64,000 bases of DNA from NCBI GenBank assembly GCA_964035575.1, contig OZ037871.1:62001-126000 (forward strand), written 5' to 3'. Shown here piece after piece: positions 32,012-43,053 of this stretch (the stretch's first letter is position 1; each line of letters begins with the position of its first letter). The notes beneath the pieces are model-generated. The model did not search any database, had not been told where the DNA came from, and worked only from the letters and a program-made list of their open reading frames with translations. The position numbers were made by a program, and so were the translations under genes. The DNA is from Rhynchopus sp. YZ270_cl-10. Taxonomy: Eukaryota; Euglenozoa; Diplonemea; Diplonemida; Diplonemidae.

Positions 32012-32224
32012 TGGGGTGATTTGGGGTCTTTTTTTTTTTCAGGAAAATTCACAAAACATTCACATAAATTTGCAAAACCGTCACAAAAAAATAATCACTA
32101 CCGATTCACATTCATTCACAAAAAAACCATGCACCCGTGTATCACGTGTGTTTTCGCCTCGTTGTGAATTTTTGTGAATGGCTGGTGAATTGTCCTGGAA
32201 AAAAAAAGACCCCAGATCACCCCA
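32012..32224. mobile_element. 213-bp MITE with 5-bp duplication TCTAC
   Basis: Ends TGGGGTGATTTGGGGTC and GACCCCAGATCACCCCA are near-perfect complements, continuing through a T/A run and CAGGA/TCCTG into AATTCAC/GTGAATT. Exact TCTAC flanks at 32007-32011 and 32225-32229. The core is rich in ATTCACA/TGTGAAT motifs. No coding. Confidence 0.8.
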
Positions 32225-32469
32225 TCTACGAGAATATGTTTTGAGAAAAGAAGAGTGTTTCATATACTATCTATTATAGAAAGGGTATAATAGGGTGCAC
32301 TCAATGTACCCAGAAGAAGTATTTCATGTGCAATCAATAAATTGATAGAAAATGGTGAGGGATCAACAAAAATGATCCCATCTTTCTTTGTATGGTGTGT
32401 GTTTTGCAAAACGTAGAAAAGAAAAGTAAAATGCTTCGTGCACAGAAGAAGAGAAAAAAAGAAGTTTAT

Positions 32470-32824
32470 AAGATGATCCTAAGCTCTCGTGCTTAGTCAT
32501 CTTGAAAAAAAGTTAGGAGAAGTTCGGAAAAACGTCTGTTCGCGACTCTGGGCATAACCTGATATAGTTGTTTGTTTCTGTTTGCAGTGGCTTTACACTG
32601 AAGAAAGCAACACACATTATTTTTTTTTACAAAAAGGCTTCAAAAAATAAATCTTGAAAAAGAAAAAGAAAAATTGCTGGAAGCGTGCAGTTGCCATCTT
32701 GTACAAATTTCACTTTGCATGACATAGCGGTGCTGTCTGTTTCCCAGTCAACACTGATCTAGTGTGTAAAAAAGCAAAAAGAGAAAGTGCAAACGCCTCA
32801 CCGTTCGGCGGACGCAGGCACACT
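32470..32824 (+). repeat. Module cluster: family A, family E-like, family B
   Basis: 32470-32503 is a family A copy with perfect 7-bp outer arms (AAGATGA/TCATCTT) and inner CTAAG/CTTAG. About 32675-32720 is E-like (AATTGCTGGAAGCG... TTTCACTTT). 32784-32824 is family B (AAAGTGCAAACGCCTCACC, then GGACGCAGGCACACT) with AGTG/CACT closing arms. It shows typical spacing of different modules in one spacer. Confidence 0.65.
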
Positions 32825-33749
32825 AAAAAAAAAAAAAAAAAAATTCGTTTGAGATACAGACAGGAGACCCTGCTGGCTTTTTTGAAAAGGGGTTTTCAGA
32901 AAAAGTTGGTAAACATAACACCCAGTTTTTTTTTTACCACAACGCGTTTAAATTTTCCCTTTTCCCTATGATTAGCGCCGGCAGGGATGTGAGAAGGAAC
33001 AAGACACAACGAGAAAAGAAAAGGGGAGGGACACGTAGTAAGGGTTCCTCGCCGGAGGGGGGAAAAAAACAAAAAACGCGTTGTGCAAAAAAAATCAAGA
33101 ACACAAGAAAACAAGAGAGGGTGGAACAAAAAAAAATATTTGAAAAAAGTTAAAGCACAACCCGATGGATCTCATGACAAGAGCGTAACGGGGTAAAAGA
33201 GGGTAAAAGAAAGAGAAAATAAACTTGGAAGATGGATGTACCATTCATGGCACATCCAGATCAAATATACAACTCAGGAATACACCGCGGGCTGAAAAAA
33301 ATTTAAAACTAAAAAAAAAAATCCCCAAAAGAGTACAATTTTGGAGTTTTATTTTGGGCATGCCAGGCGGGAAGTGGGACAAGAAAAAATATAGAAACAA
33401 AACGAACAGGAGGGGGGTGATTTCATGGGGTTTGTGGAGGGAGTGTTTGGCGAGAAGATGAAGCCTCAATTGTCGACAGCCCGCATCACTTTCAAAGCCA
33501 CGAATAAAAGATCAGATGCTTTCTCTTTTTGCAGAACAAGAAGGCATGGAGGGGGTGTACTCCCTTTCTTAAGAAAGGGAACAACCAGGGGAGTCGGGTG
33601 GTACGTTTTAGTGGTTCGGAAACCGCATATTCACGGTTTTGCTGTTTGGGTAGGGCAGGCAAAACGGAAAAATGGACAAAAATTTTAGTGACTAAAATTT
33701 CCACAAAAATACGACAACTTCGGAGGAAATTGTGGCATTTTTTTGACTG

Positions 33750-33840
33750 GGAACAAAGTAGCGCCGCAGGCGCACAATACCCAACTTTCTCCTTTTCTCT
33801 GCTTTCTTCTGATTGCGCGAGCCGATTGCTCTGAGCCTCA
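33750..33840 (-). repeat. Copy of the 56-kb spacer repeat
   Basis: Read on the minus strand it has GAGCAATCGGCTCGCGCAAT, then AGAAGAAAGCAGAG and GTGCGCCTGCGGCGCTAC, matching 56055-56145 and 56646-56735. Confidence 0.6.
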
Positions 33841-34275
33841 CCTTAGTTCTTGTAAGCCTTCCCATACTGACTGGGAATCGCGCGAGCGAAGCGACCGGAT
33901 TACAGGGGAAGCTCGGGACCCCAAACCACTGAACCGCTAAAAATAAGAAAAGTATGACTCACCCGACCTCCCTGGAAAGAACCAAAAAAAAAAAAAAACA
34001 AAAAAAAAAAAACAAAAAGAATACAAAATACCGGATGAGAAACTTTTATGTTTTTTTTTTCTTCATTTCTTGATGAAAGTAAAAAAAGAGAAAAAAAAAA
34101 AAGGGTGAGGTTGAAGTAACACTAAAATGTAACCTAAGACTTATACCCCTGCTGTCACCACAAAAAAAAAATACTTGAGATGCACATGATGTACACCCAT
34201 CACAAAAGTTGGAAAGATGCACAACTTCCTTAAGGAGATCGGGCAACCTTGACGAAAGAACAGAGAAAAGTTGAG

Positions 34276-34312
34276 AACATGATTCTAAGACTGTCTGCGG
34301 CTTAGTCACCTG
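34276..34312 (+). repeat. Short hairpin module, family A (divergent)
   Basis: CATGATTCTAAGACTGTCTG, then CGGCTTAGTCACCTG; inner arm CTAAG/CTTAG retained. Confidence 0.5.
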
Positions 34313-34727
34313 TCAACAACGAATGAGGGAGGTGTAGATGGAGATACGCAGTATTGGACGTTCTCGTAAAATGTACACAAAACAGAAAAATGAGCAAATG
34401 AACAAAAAGTAAATCACACTCGCAAAGAGAGATAGAGAGAAAGAGAAGGGGAAAGAGAGAGAAGGGCTTCGGGGTCGCAGTTCAATAATCATTTACGCGT
34501 TTAGGAGAAAAATACTTAAGACAGTTCGTCTCTTATCACAGAGATTTGTGTTCCTTGCAGGGAGCCTTGCAATGCATTTTTGCGTGGCGTAACATAACAC
34601 ATCATCAGTCTAGCATGGAGGGAGGGGGTATTGTTTTTTTTTATGATTTGTGTTCTTTATTCACCGTTGCCGTTTTGAATCCTCACTGAGAAAATTTCAA
34701 CGTAATTGATAGACCTGAACGAAAAGA

Positions 34728-37588
34728 TCACGCCTCCTCACGAACCACCATGGGCTCGTCGGCAAACAGATTGCGCACAGCGGGGACGGCCTTCCACTGC
34801 ATGTAGTGCTTCAAGACCTCGCTCTTGTACTCGCCGGGGGGGACCACTGTGCTTTCCTCGTCGTTGTAGAGCTTGGCGACAAGGCTGTTCTCCTCAGAGT
34901 ATTCGTTGCTTCTGATCTGTGCCTGCAGTTGGTACATCCACTCCTCGTTCGACTGCTCCTCTGACCGTACAATTTCGCTCAGCAGCGACATCTTCGCATC
35001 CTTCAGACGCACCAGGACAAGCCTGCGTATTACCACAGTCAGCTCCACCTCCTTAGTCACAGCGCCGTCTGCAATCACCGGAATACCCCAGCTTCTCCCG
35101 CACCGCTCCAGCCTGCGCACATTCGTGTTGACGGGGCCCAGCATGAAGAACTTCTTCATCCCAATGCAGCCCATGTTACCGCATATCGCCTGCCCAGCCG
35201 AGACAGCAATGTTCACAGTGAAGTCCTTCTTCGTGTGCTCCTTCAGAACGTTCAGCGCAGTGTCGACCGCGCGCGTTTTGTTATTGGAGGCGCTGAGAAG
35301 TGCATTGAAGCTCATAGTAACCTTGTCGCCGCACACATCGTCGACGACACCTCGGTGTGCCTTGGCAGTTGCCATCATGACTTCGAGGTAGGCTGAGATG
35401 ACTTTGCTGACCTTGTTGACAGACTTCTTGTGCACATCTGAGATGTTGGACACGAGCAGTGTGATGTTCTTCGTGTGCACAGAGGCATCGAAGAGGGTAC
35501 GCTGGTTGGCTGCGCTTGCGGTCGTCCTGCTCTGGTCCGTCGTGCTGAACACTCTTGAGATCGTGGACGGTGCTTTGCCTGCAGGCACAATCGTGGACGA
35601 GTCCTCACCCTCTGTGGTGTCGTCGATCAGCACAGACTGCGGAAGGTACTGCCTGTACTCAAGAAGGTTGCCAAGCATGATCTTGAACGACTTCTCCATG
35701 TTGTTGATCTCCGACAGAAGCGACAGCGGACGGTCTGGGTCCACCTGCTCAAGGTTCATAGTCGCGACAAAAGACATGTCAGTCATCAGAAGCATCAGCG
35801 GCTCTGTGATACGGAAGACAAACACAATAGTCAGCACAAGTGGAACAAGAGCACACGCGACAACCACAATGTACAGCACAATGCGTGCTTTCTGCAGGTC
35901 CTCCTCCACAGCGTCTTCCGAAGCAGCAACCTCTGCGCGTGTTTTGAAGTTCACACGGTCCACTTCTCCCAATACGAATTCTCTGTCCACAAGAGACACC
36001 ACGTACCAGCTTAGCCCGAGACCGTTTGTGTACTCTGCCACCCTGTGTTGTGTGTTGTGTCAAAGCAGATGTGTCACACGCACATACCTCATGAAAAACG
36101 TCTCGCCTTGCGGCGACCTTCCCGTGGCCAGGGTGATGTCTTGTGTCGGCTCTTCGAGCAAAGCCTTTTCGTACCCCATCACTACCGCACCACTTGCGAG
36201 AGTCGCGTTCTGCTCCAAGTACTGTGCTGTGATGTTCACGTATGGGTCCACACACTCAGACCCGGGGATCGCTGTTGCCTGGACAACGGTTTGCCCGAAA
36301 ACAACTCCTTCCTTGAAAGCAAACGAGCTGTGTGGTGTTAAGAATGTGTTTCAGTGCACCATCTTTGGAACATTATAAAAGAAAAGTTTATAAGGTGAAC
36401 CTAAGCCTCTTAGTCACTTTGATCACATCCGTATCGCGCAGCATCAGCTGCGTGGAATAAAAGGTTGCCGACTCTGGACAAACTAAACAAACGTAGCAGA
36501 AACAACTACTAGTAGTGCATCGAAAACGAATGAGTTTCTAGCTAATTTGCTGTCACATACTTTCCGTGGCTGGTTCCCACCAAGAGGCCCCTCATTGCTT
36601 TCGCCGCCCCTGCACCGTACAGGTCTGCCTGCCGTGCAGTGATGAAGACACGACCTAAGGAGCCTCTGTCGCCTCCCATATCAATTTTGCTGAGGAAGGA
36701 GGAGATCTGTCTGAGGTCTGACCCGGAGATGGCCATGCCGAGCTTCTCACCTGTGGACTTGACGCCGTAGACACAGCGCACGAATTGAGCGAGGTAGGTG
36801 CCAAGGCCGACGAAGCTTGAGAAGTACACATCGCCCAGGGGTGCCTGGTCGAAGGTGCCGCCGTAGTTGACGGCCACGGCGCTGAGGCGCAGGCCCGCCA
36901 GGTGGTAGTAACAGGGAGCGTCCAGGTTCGTCCCGTTGGTCAGCACACCCTGCTCCGTGGGGCTGCAGGGACGGTCCGCATTCGTCCAGTTCGTGTACTG
37001 CCCATAGATCTTGCCACTGCCGTCAGGCAGGTACGTCCCTGTGTATGTCCGCAGCTCTACAGGCGCCATGTAGCTCTCCTGGTAGTCGGTGCCGTTGTTG
37101 AAAGAGCCCCAGATGTGGTGGTATTCGTCCTGCGCACGGCCCAGTGTGACTGAAGCCTCGATCACACTCATGGCCTGGTGCTTCTGCGTGTATAAGCCCA
37201 TGCCGTCGATCTGCTTATGCACGCGTGTTTGATGGTAGAAGACAGGCTGCTTCTGCTTGATGTAGTCCCAAGAAGTCACAGTGTTGTAGTCGCCACCAGA
37301 AAACTCATCACACAGCCCGCGCACAAGGTCATGGGCAACCCCGTTGAAGCTGTGGATCTGCTTGTCTGCAGACTCCCCCAGCTGCTGCAGGTACTGCTCG
37401 GTAAGTTTCTTGACAGACTGCTCCCCCGCTAAGAAGGCACTGTTGACAGAGGCGTCACGTGAATCGCGTGTGTCGCTCAACGCACGTTCCGCTGTGGTGA
37501 GCGAGAGGGTCGTGCAGAGGACAGCCACCACCACAACAACTGCCACCACCAGCACTACGTTCAGCACACGGATCGAGAGGAAGCCCAT
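34728..37588 (-). CDS. Membrane receptor with cyclase-homology domain, C2 (3 exons)
   Basis: Exons 36561-37588, 36088-36327 and 34728-36042 total 2583 bases, 860 residues. Introns are 233 and 45 bases (GTATGT donors, CACACAG and CAACACAG acceptors), at the same positions as in C1 and C3. The ATG at 37586-37588 (MGFLSIRV) is chosen because TM1 (~8-29) follows at once and C3 agrees. A Cache-like ectodomain (VTSWDYIKQKQPVFYHQ, QIDGMGLYTQ, FNNGTDYQESY, LLVGTSHG) runs to ~475; TM2 ~477-500; then EYRQYLPQSVL and the cyclase-homology domain (~615-790). Its first metal site reads LLVSNISD (Asn), with VCGDKVTMSF retained; the usual G-D before the transition-state motif is LGPVNTNVRRLE. Predicted plasma-membrane receptor; cyclase activity doubtful. 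Confidence 0.92.
36392..36421 (+). repeat. Short hairpin module, family A, inside C2 intron 1
   Basis: AAGGTGAACCTAAG-CCT-CTTAGTCACTTT, preceded by AAGTTTAT. This is a shortened loop version (CCT) with intact inner arms and G-C in the outer arm. It lies in the unusually long 233-base first intron of C2; the C1 and C3 equivalents (121 and 80 bases) lack one. It is antisense to the gene. Confidence 0.65.
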
Positions 37589-37647
37589 TGTTGGTTCCTT
37601 TGGGGATGGTGAGAGGGGTGCGTGGGAGGGGTGGCGAGGTGGAAGGG
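37589..37647 (-). promoter_or_regulatory. Conserved 59-bp segment before the C2 ATG
   Basis: Identical to 45772-45830 upstream of C3; the two genes diverge immediately beyond. On the minus strand it is pyrimidine-rich (CCACCCCTCCCACGCACCCC) and ends CCCCAAAGGAACCAACAATG, so the AAAG just before GAACC is a plausible trans-splice acceptor with its tract. Function is inferred from layout and conservation. Confidence 0.55.
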
Positions 37648-38194
37648 GATGGCAGAGAAAAATGGATGGATGGAGGTCTTTGTCATTTTTGAGCACGCCT
37701 CGTGCCCAATTGCACAACTTCCTTCGTGGACGCAACGTGTTGCAGCTTTTTTTTATACAAAACACCAATATGCATTGGCTTTCGGAAAGCGTGATGATGG
37801 CAACACTTAGAGCACAAAAAAGGGGGACGAGAAAGTTTGTGGATGAACCTAAAAAAGCAGGTAATCTTGTGGAAACAAAAAAATTGCACACGACAATCCC
37901 TGCACAATACAACATGGACCTGCGCAGATGTGACAAAAAGATGGAAGTGTCAACCCGCGTGTCAGTGAAAGAAGAAAAAGTTGAGATGAATATGCCTCAC
38001 GCACATACACATCTTACAGGAAGTATACCTAACCAAAGCATGCACACAAAGGAACGTGAACACACATCAGAAAAGGAAAGGCATTGCAGCCGGAACAAAG
38101 TCCCTGGCTAGTTCCTAACAAGTCAAACAAGCCCACTACCTCGGCAGAGAGAGCTACGAAAACAAGACTAGTGGTGTTCAAAAAGAAAGAAAAG

Positions 38195-38232
38195 TTGAAA
38201 GATGAACACGCCTCGTGCATACCATCTTTCAA
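38195..38232 (+). repeat. Short hairpin module, family G (perfect outer stem)
   Basis: TTGAAAGATG and CATCTTTCAA pair over 10 bases around AACACGCCTCGTGCATAC. This is the cleanest family G hairpin in the window. Confidence 0.6.
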
Positions 38233-38254
38233 GGAAGAATATGAGGCAACATAA

Positions 38255-38725
38255 ACATGACAACACGCCTCTCGTGCTTAAGTCACCCCAAAAGTGAGAG
38301 AGAGAGAGAGAGAGACGGAGGGAGGGAGGAGGGAGAGGGAGACAGGTATACAACTAACTCAGGGGTCCCAGGGGACCCTGGGGTCCGGCTTAGCGCAAAG
38401 TGGTTTTTGGTTTTGGGTACCCACATACGGTCAAAATGTCAAAATTTTGCCTTTTTTTTCGTCAAAATTTCGAAAAATACCCACTCGCCGCTTGGGGTAA
38501 TGTTTTCCAAAATCGAAACCAGCTTTTATTTGAAAAGATCGGGACGGTCTGAGCCAGAAAATATATGGCCCTAGCACGAAATTGATTTGAAATCGATGAT
38601 CCTTTTACGGCCAAAGCACTAGGCAAAAAAGCCGGGCCCCGACTTAGGTGTATACCTGGAGGGAGAGGGAGAAAAGATAGTAAGATGAACCTAAGCATGA
38701 CAACGCGTCACGCGCTTACGTCACC
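38255..38725 (+). repeat. Two family A modules flanking a GA-rich spacer
   Basis: 38255-38288 (CATGACAACACGCCTCTCGT, then GCTTAAGTCACC) is partial. 38682-38725 (AAGATGAACCTAAGCATGAC, then CGCGCTTACGTCACC) has an expanded loop that includes the same ATGACAACRCG segment. Between them are a (GA)n run and AGGGGTCCCAGGGGACCC. Confidence 0.5.
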
Positions 38726-40485
38726 AAAAAAAAAAAGAAAATAAAATGGTCCGGAAACACCTGTCAAGGACATGTCAAGGACACGTCAATATAGGCCCCC
38801 CTCCGGAACACCATAAAACCCACAAAAAAATAATACGTTCGGTTTTCGTTCACAGAACAGAAAGCATGAAAGGGTGGAATGCACTTCTTTTTTTTGGGGT
38901 TCTTTTATCCCCTATGAGAAGAGACGGAAAAATAAGGTGACGTTGACGCAAACGCCTCTGGGACGCAGGCACTTGACACAAACAAATATTGTTCTGCACT
39001 GTGCAGGGCTCTCACGAGGCTATAAAAAAAAACCCCCAGAATCTTCCTCCGTTGGAGAGACCTCGTGAGAGCACTGCTGAAGTGGTTCATAATGCATCAT
39101 AAATATGTGGGCATGCCCACACCTAAAAACAAACAAAAAACACACACATAGAAAAGAAAAGCAAAGAAAGGTCGCATGAAACCTCTCTGTGTTACCGGGG
39201 TACATACACCCCCCTAAGAGCCGTGTCGCCGTGGCACCTTTAGGGGGGGCACTTTTGCCCCTCCCCCAGTTACCTTGAGGGGAAAAACCTGATGAGAAGT
39301 TTTTCGAAAAAAAAGCTAAAAAAAAGTAGTTTCATATACTTTCCAATCAAAGAAGAGAAAGCAGAAAGCTCGTTTTAAACAACAGATGCATCCAATTTTT
39401 TAATATTTGATTTGTTGCAAAAAATGTGAAAATAAAAGTTGAGAATATTTGAAAGGTGAACGTTTCTCTTGCACGCATATCTCAAAAAAGAGACGTTGAA
39501 AACAAAAGTGCAAACACCTCACCGGACACCGGACACCGGACGCGGGAAAGAAAAATTGATTTGAACAAAATACAAAAAAAATAAAAATAAAAAAATAACG
39601 CTCTTGTGACTGTGTACCTTGGTGGGTGACCAGTACACCGAGAACCATGTGGTCCCGACATAAAAAAAAAGGGTGCTGGGCAGAAAAGACTGGGGCGAGA
39701 GGGAGGGGGGGACCTCAGGGGGGTCTAGATAACGGATTAAAAGTAGTACGGTTCTTCGTTTTAACTCACGTCGTAAAGCAAACGGACGAGATTCCGAGGA
39801 ACAGACAAAAGGAGCAAAAAAAAACCCCTTAGCGAAAGCCCCTTTAAGTGGACAAAAAGTAGGCACGAGCCCAAAAAAGCAAATAAAAGTCATACGTTAT
39901 CTTCCTCTTATCCGTTAAGACCCCCCAAGTCGCAGAGCGGCTTCAACAGGTTGACAGAGTAGAGTTGTGGGCCCTCACCCTGCCAATACTGGCAAACATT
40001 ACCAAGGTAATGACGCTGCTTCTTGCTTTTTTGATTTTTCCAATGAATATGACATAGTACGCACAGGGCAATATTGAGAAAAGAGAGAAAAAAAAAAACA
40101 AACAAACGTGACCGTGAGAGCAAGAAATTAACAAGAACAAAAGAAAATCTTGCAATATGGGTTTTGGCAACATTCCGAACGGGCCGTACATAGCTACACG
40201 GAATGCTCACCAAAGGGGACAAAAACGAAGAAAGAGAAACTGGTAGTGAAAACCATCTCATCGGATGCCTACTACTGGAAGAATACGGGAAAGATGGACG
40301 TGCCTTTCTTGCGAACACATCTCAGGGACCTTGTCAGGTGAAATGTACATATTTTCCAATCGTCATTTGTGCGGAGCAACGCTGTTGTGTTGAGCCCTGA
40401 CTGTCTCTTTCTCAGAGGCCAAAAAGCTTAGCTAGTCACCATACGCATCTTGACAATAATGATAGCAAAGATATTGAGTTATTTC
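38726..40485. other. Intergenic spacer, no gene recognised
   Basis: Holds family B-like modules at 38944-38978 and 39507-39545 (with a short CCGGACA direct repeat), family G modules near 39450-39483 and 40288-40323, and an F fragment at 39600-39655. The rest is A-rich with no coding signal. Confidence 0.45.
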
Positions 40486-41093
40486 ATATGGGTCGATTTC
40501 AAAAACCCCCCCCCCCCAAAAGTTCTTTTTTGTCTTTTTCATGATATAGGCAGTTTTTTTGCAGTCTGAGGTCCGGAACCGCCCCAAAAACGATTTTCTG
40601 GGAGGTTTTGGGAGGTTTTGGGGCGAAATGGACCTTTTTTGACCATTTTTATGGTATTTTTAGGCTGTTTTTGGCCCTTCTTCTTACACAGCCTATTGGG
40701 GGTCAAAATAGCTATTTTTGACCAAAAAACACAATTTATTTGACGCCAGGAGGCCTCCGTTGGCCCAAATATATCCCAAAAATGGGCTGTGAGCCCAATC
40801 CGACCTGTTTTGGGCACATTTGGCACTTTTCTTGGTGCTTATTTGATGTTTTTTGGTCAAAAATAGCTATTTTGACCCCCAATAGGCTGTGTAAGAAGAA
40901 GGGCCAAAAACAGCCTAAAAATACCATAAAAATGGTCAAAAAAGGTCCATTTCGCCCCAAAACCTCCCAAAACCTCCCAGAAAATCGTTTTTGGGGCGGT
41001 TCCGGACCTCAGACTGCAAAAAAACTGCCTATATCATGAAAAAGACAAAAAAGAACTTTTTGGGGGGGGGGGGGTTTTGAAATCGACCCATAT
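40486..41093. repeat. 608-bp foldback with ~245-bp near-identical arms
   Basis: ATATGGGTCGATTTC opens the left arm and GAAATCGACCCATAT closes the right. The arms (to about 40731 and from about 40850) differ, by my reading, only in the lengths of homopolymer runs such as the 12-C and 13-G tracts. The central ~115 bases are unpaired. TAT/ATA flanks suggest TA-type insertion. The same 65-residue open frame appears on both strands only because of the symmetry; it is not a gene. A transcript would fold into long double-stranded RNA. Confidence 0.85.
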
Positions 41094-42169
41094 ACTATTC
41101 TACTGAATAGAAGGTAGAGGGTGCACTAAATGTACCCAATTTTTTTTTTTGAGTAATAAGTGAAGTGAAGTGCAGTATGAAGCATGGTGAAAATCAAAAC
41201 GTCACGAATTTGAAAGGGGTTCGCTTTTTTCTTTTGAAAACTTGGTTGTTTTAGTGTCGACACCCGAAGATGAACTCCACAAAACACGCGTCTAAGTGAT
41301 GCTTCTTTTTTTTTGCTCCAGTTTTGCTGATACAGGGTTCAAATAGGTTTTGGGGTTTTTTTTTTGTTGATGGTCGAGTCCTTTGGACTGACCAGGATTT
41401 ACCCTCCCAATGTTACCCCCCGTTAAATATTGTGTGAAGAAAAACAGTAACCCCTTCAGGGCCTCAGTTCTGTTTTTCTAGAACTAAAATAGAAACTAAC
41501 TTTCGGTTCTGAATAAAAAGAAAACAATGAAAAACAACTTTTTCGTTTATCGCTCCGCAAGCTTGTTGTGTTTTTTCGCTGAAGTGTGTGTTGTATGAGA
41601 GAGAAAAAATAATGAGAGAGAAAACACAAGCTGGCGGGCACGCACCTTCCGTCGTTTCTATTTCCTATTGTCAAGTACCTTGATTTACAAAAAAAAATTG
41701 AGAGTGCCGCCAAAAAAGACGTGCACCCTGTTTCTCTTTATGCTTTGCACGGTGGGGCTGCACTTTGTCGAGAACCTAGCCACAGTCTAGGCATTCCCAA
41801 CACAGTGCAGTCCAACGGATTTGCCCTATATGATATGTGACTAACACCCACAGAGGGTTTTTGTATTCAGAAGTCGGGAAAACTGACAGACGGCACACCT
41901 TATTCTAAGAGTGTGGCAGAGAATAAGATGTTAGGGGGGAGGCTCTGGTCTGACCATATTATTCTTCGTTCACGGTAACAGTATGTGTAGATCGCACGCA
42001 ACCTTTTTTTAAAATACGCAGGGAGCGGAGCCCAGAACAATGGCAACTAAATTGCAGCCGTCTGCTAATGTGTTGCACGCCATTGAGTGGCACCCAGCTG
42101 CTTTACGTCTGAACAGCGACTCAGAAATACAGGACAGAAAGGAATCTGAGTTGTGAAATAAAGAGAAAG

Positions 42170-42236
42170 AAATTAGATTCATATACTTTCAGTTGACAGA
42201 ATTGAAAGTATTTGAGAGGGTCAACACAATGCACCC
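42170..42236 (+). repeat. Dispersed hairpin repeat, family C
   Basis: ATACTTTCA/TGAAAGTAT arms are perfect here around GTTGACAGAAT, followed by TTGAGAGGGTCAACACAATG. Nearly identical to 17131-17200. Confidence 0.7.
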
Positions 42237-42426
42237 CAAGAGAGAAAAAGAAAGAGAAAAAGAAAGAGCAAGTGTCACTTGTCGTTCCCTCACCCCCCTT
42301 CTCGTAGTTGTTTGATGCGTTGACGCTTCCATACACACTAAGAATCACCTGTTGGGTGGTGGTGTTGCGGAGTGCGGTTGGGTGAGTGAACGACGTGACA
42401 CTTTCCGCTCACAAAGTAGTGTGCGT

Positions 42427-42560
42427 AGAAAAAGAAAAAGAAAAAGAAAAAGAAAAAGAAAAAGAAAAAGAAAAAGAAAAAGAAAAAGAAAAAGAAAAAG
42501 AAAAAGAAAAAGAAAAAGAAAAAGAAAAAGAAAAAGAAAAAGAAAAAGAAAGAGAAAGAA
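42427..42560 (+). repeat. Hexanucleotide microsatellite (GAAAAA)n
   Basis: About 20 uninterrupted copies of GAAAAA, decaying into GAAAGA near 42550. It creates long Lys/Arg/Glu frames that are artefacts. Confidence 0.95.
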
Positions 42561-43053
42561 AGAGAGAAAGAATGATTACAATATTATTTTCAATCGAAAG
42601 ATGGAGTTTTGTCCACCAGAAAGAGAAAGAGAGAGAGAGAGAGAAAGAGAGGGGTTGGGCCATTCCTAAGCCATGCGTTCGGTCGGTTCTGATTCAAGGA
42701 GAATAGAAAACATTTGAACTATAAATGAAACACAACTTTTCTACCATTCCTTTAGGGAACGGAGCATGTACGGAGCACAAAAAAAAAATATAGAAAAATC
42801 GTGCAGGTGTCGTCACTTCATTGAAACATTGCTTATCAATGGTAGACGTCGAGATCTGCCAAGTGTTGCAGGCCTCGGTGTGAGGGCACGTTGTTGCCGT
42901 GCTGTGTAGCTTCTCAAACATAAAGCAAGGCTGCGAATCTCAACCATCGCAAAAAAAAAAAAAAAACAATCCGGATCCCAAAACACCACTGCGGATAGCT
43001 CAGGTGTGTCAAGGTGGGTTCACCACCTTGGCCTGTCAGCGTGCAGCTCTTGT

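Larger units (their letters stand above)
41094..43053. other. Intergenic spacer with modules and a microsatellite
   Basis: Includes a weak family C relative (41090-41141), the GACACCCGAAGATGAACTCC module (41259-41304; related at 31438-31466, 48075-48122 and 59170-59205), family C (42170-42236) and the GAAAAA microsatellite. No gene recognised. Confidence 0.45.

Noticed and set aside
38358-38660. Possible element bounded by CAGGGGTCCC and GGGCCCCGAC
   Set aside because: The proposed ends do not pair beyond a few bases and no flanking duplication was found.
40539-41039. The same protein-like frame on both strands around 40.5-41.0 kb
   Set aside because: A product of the foldback symmetry; low-complexity composition and no start context or homologous domain.
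42352-42706. Long Lys/Arg/Glu ORFs on the + strand and Ser/Phe ORF on the minus strand
   Set aside because: They are translations of the (GAAAAA)n microsatellite.
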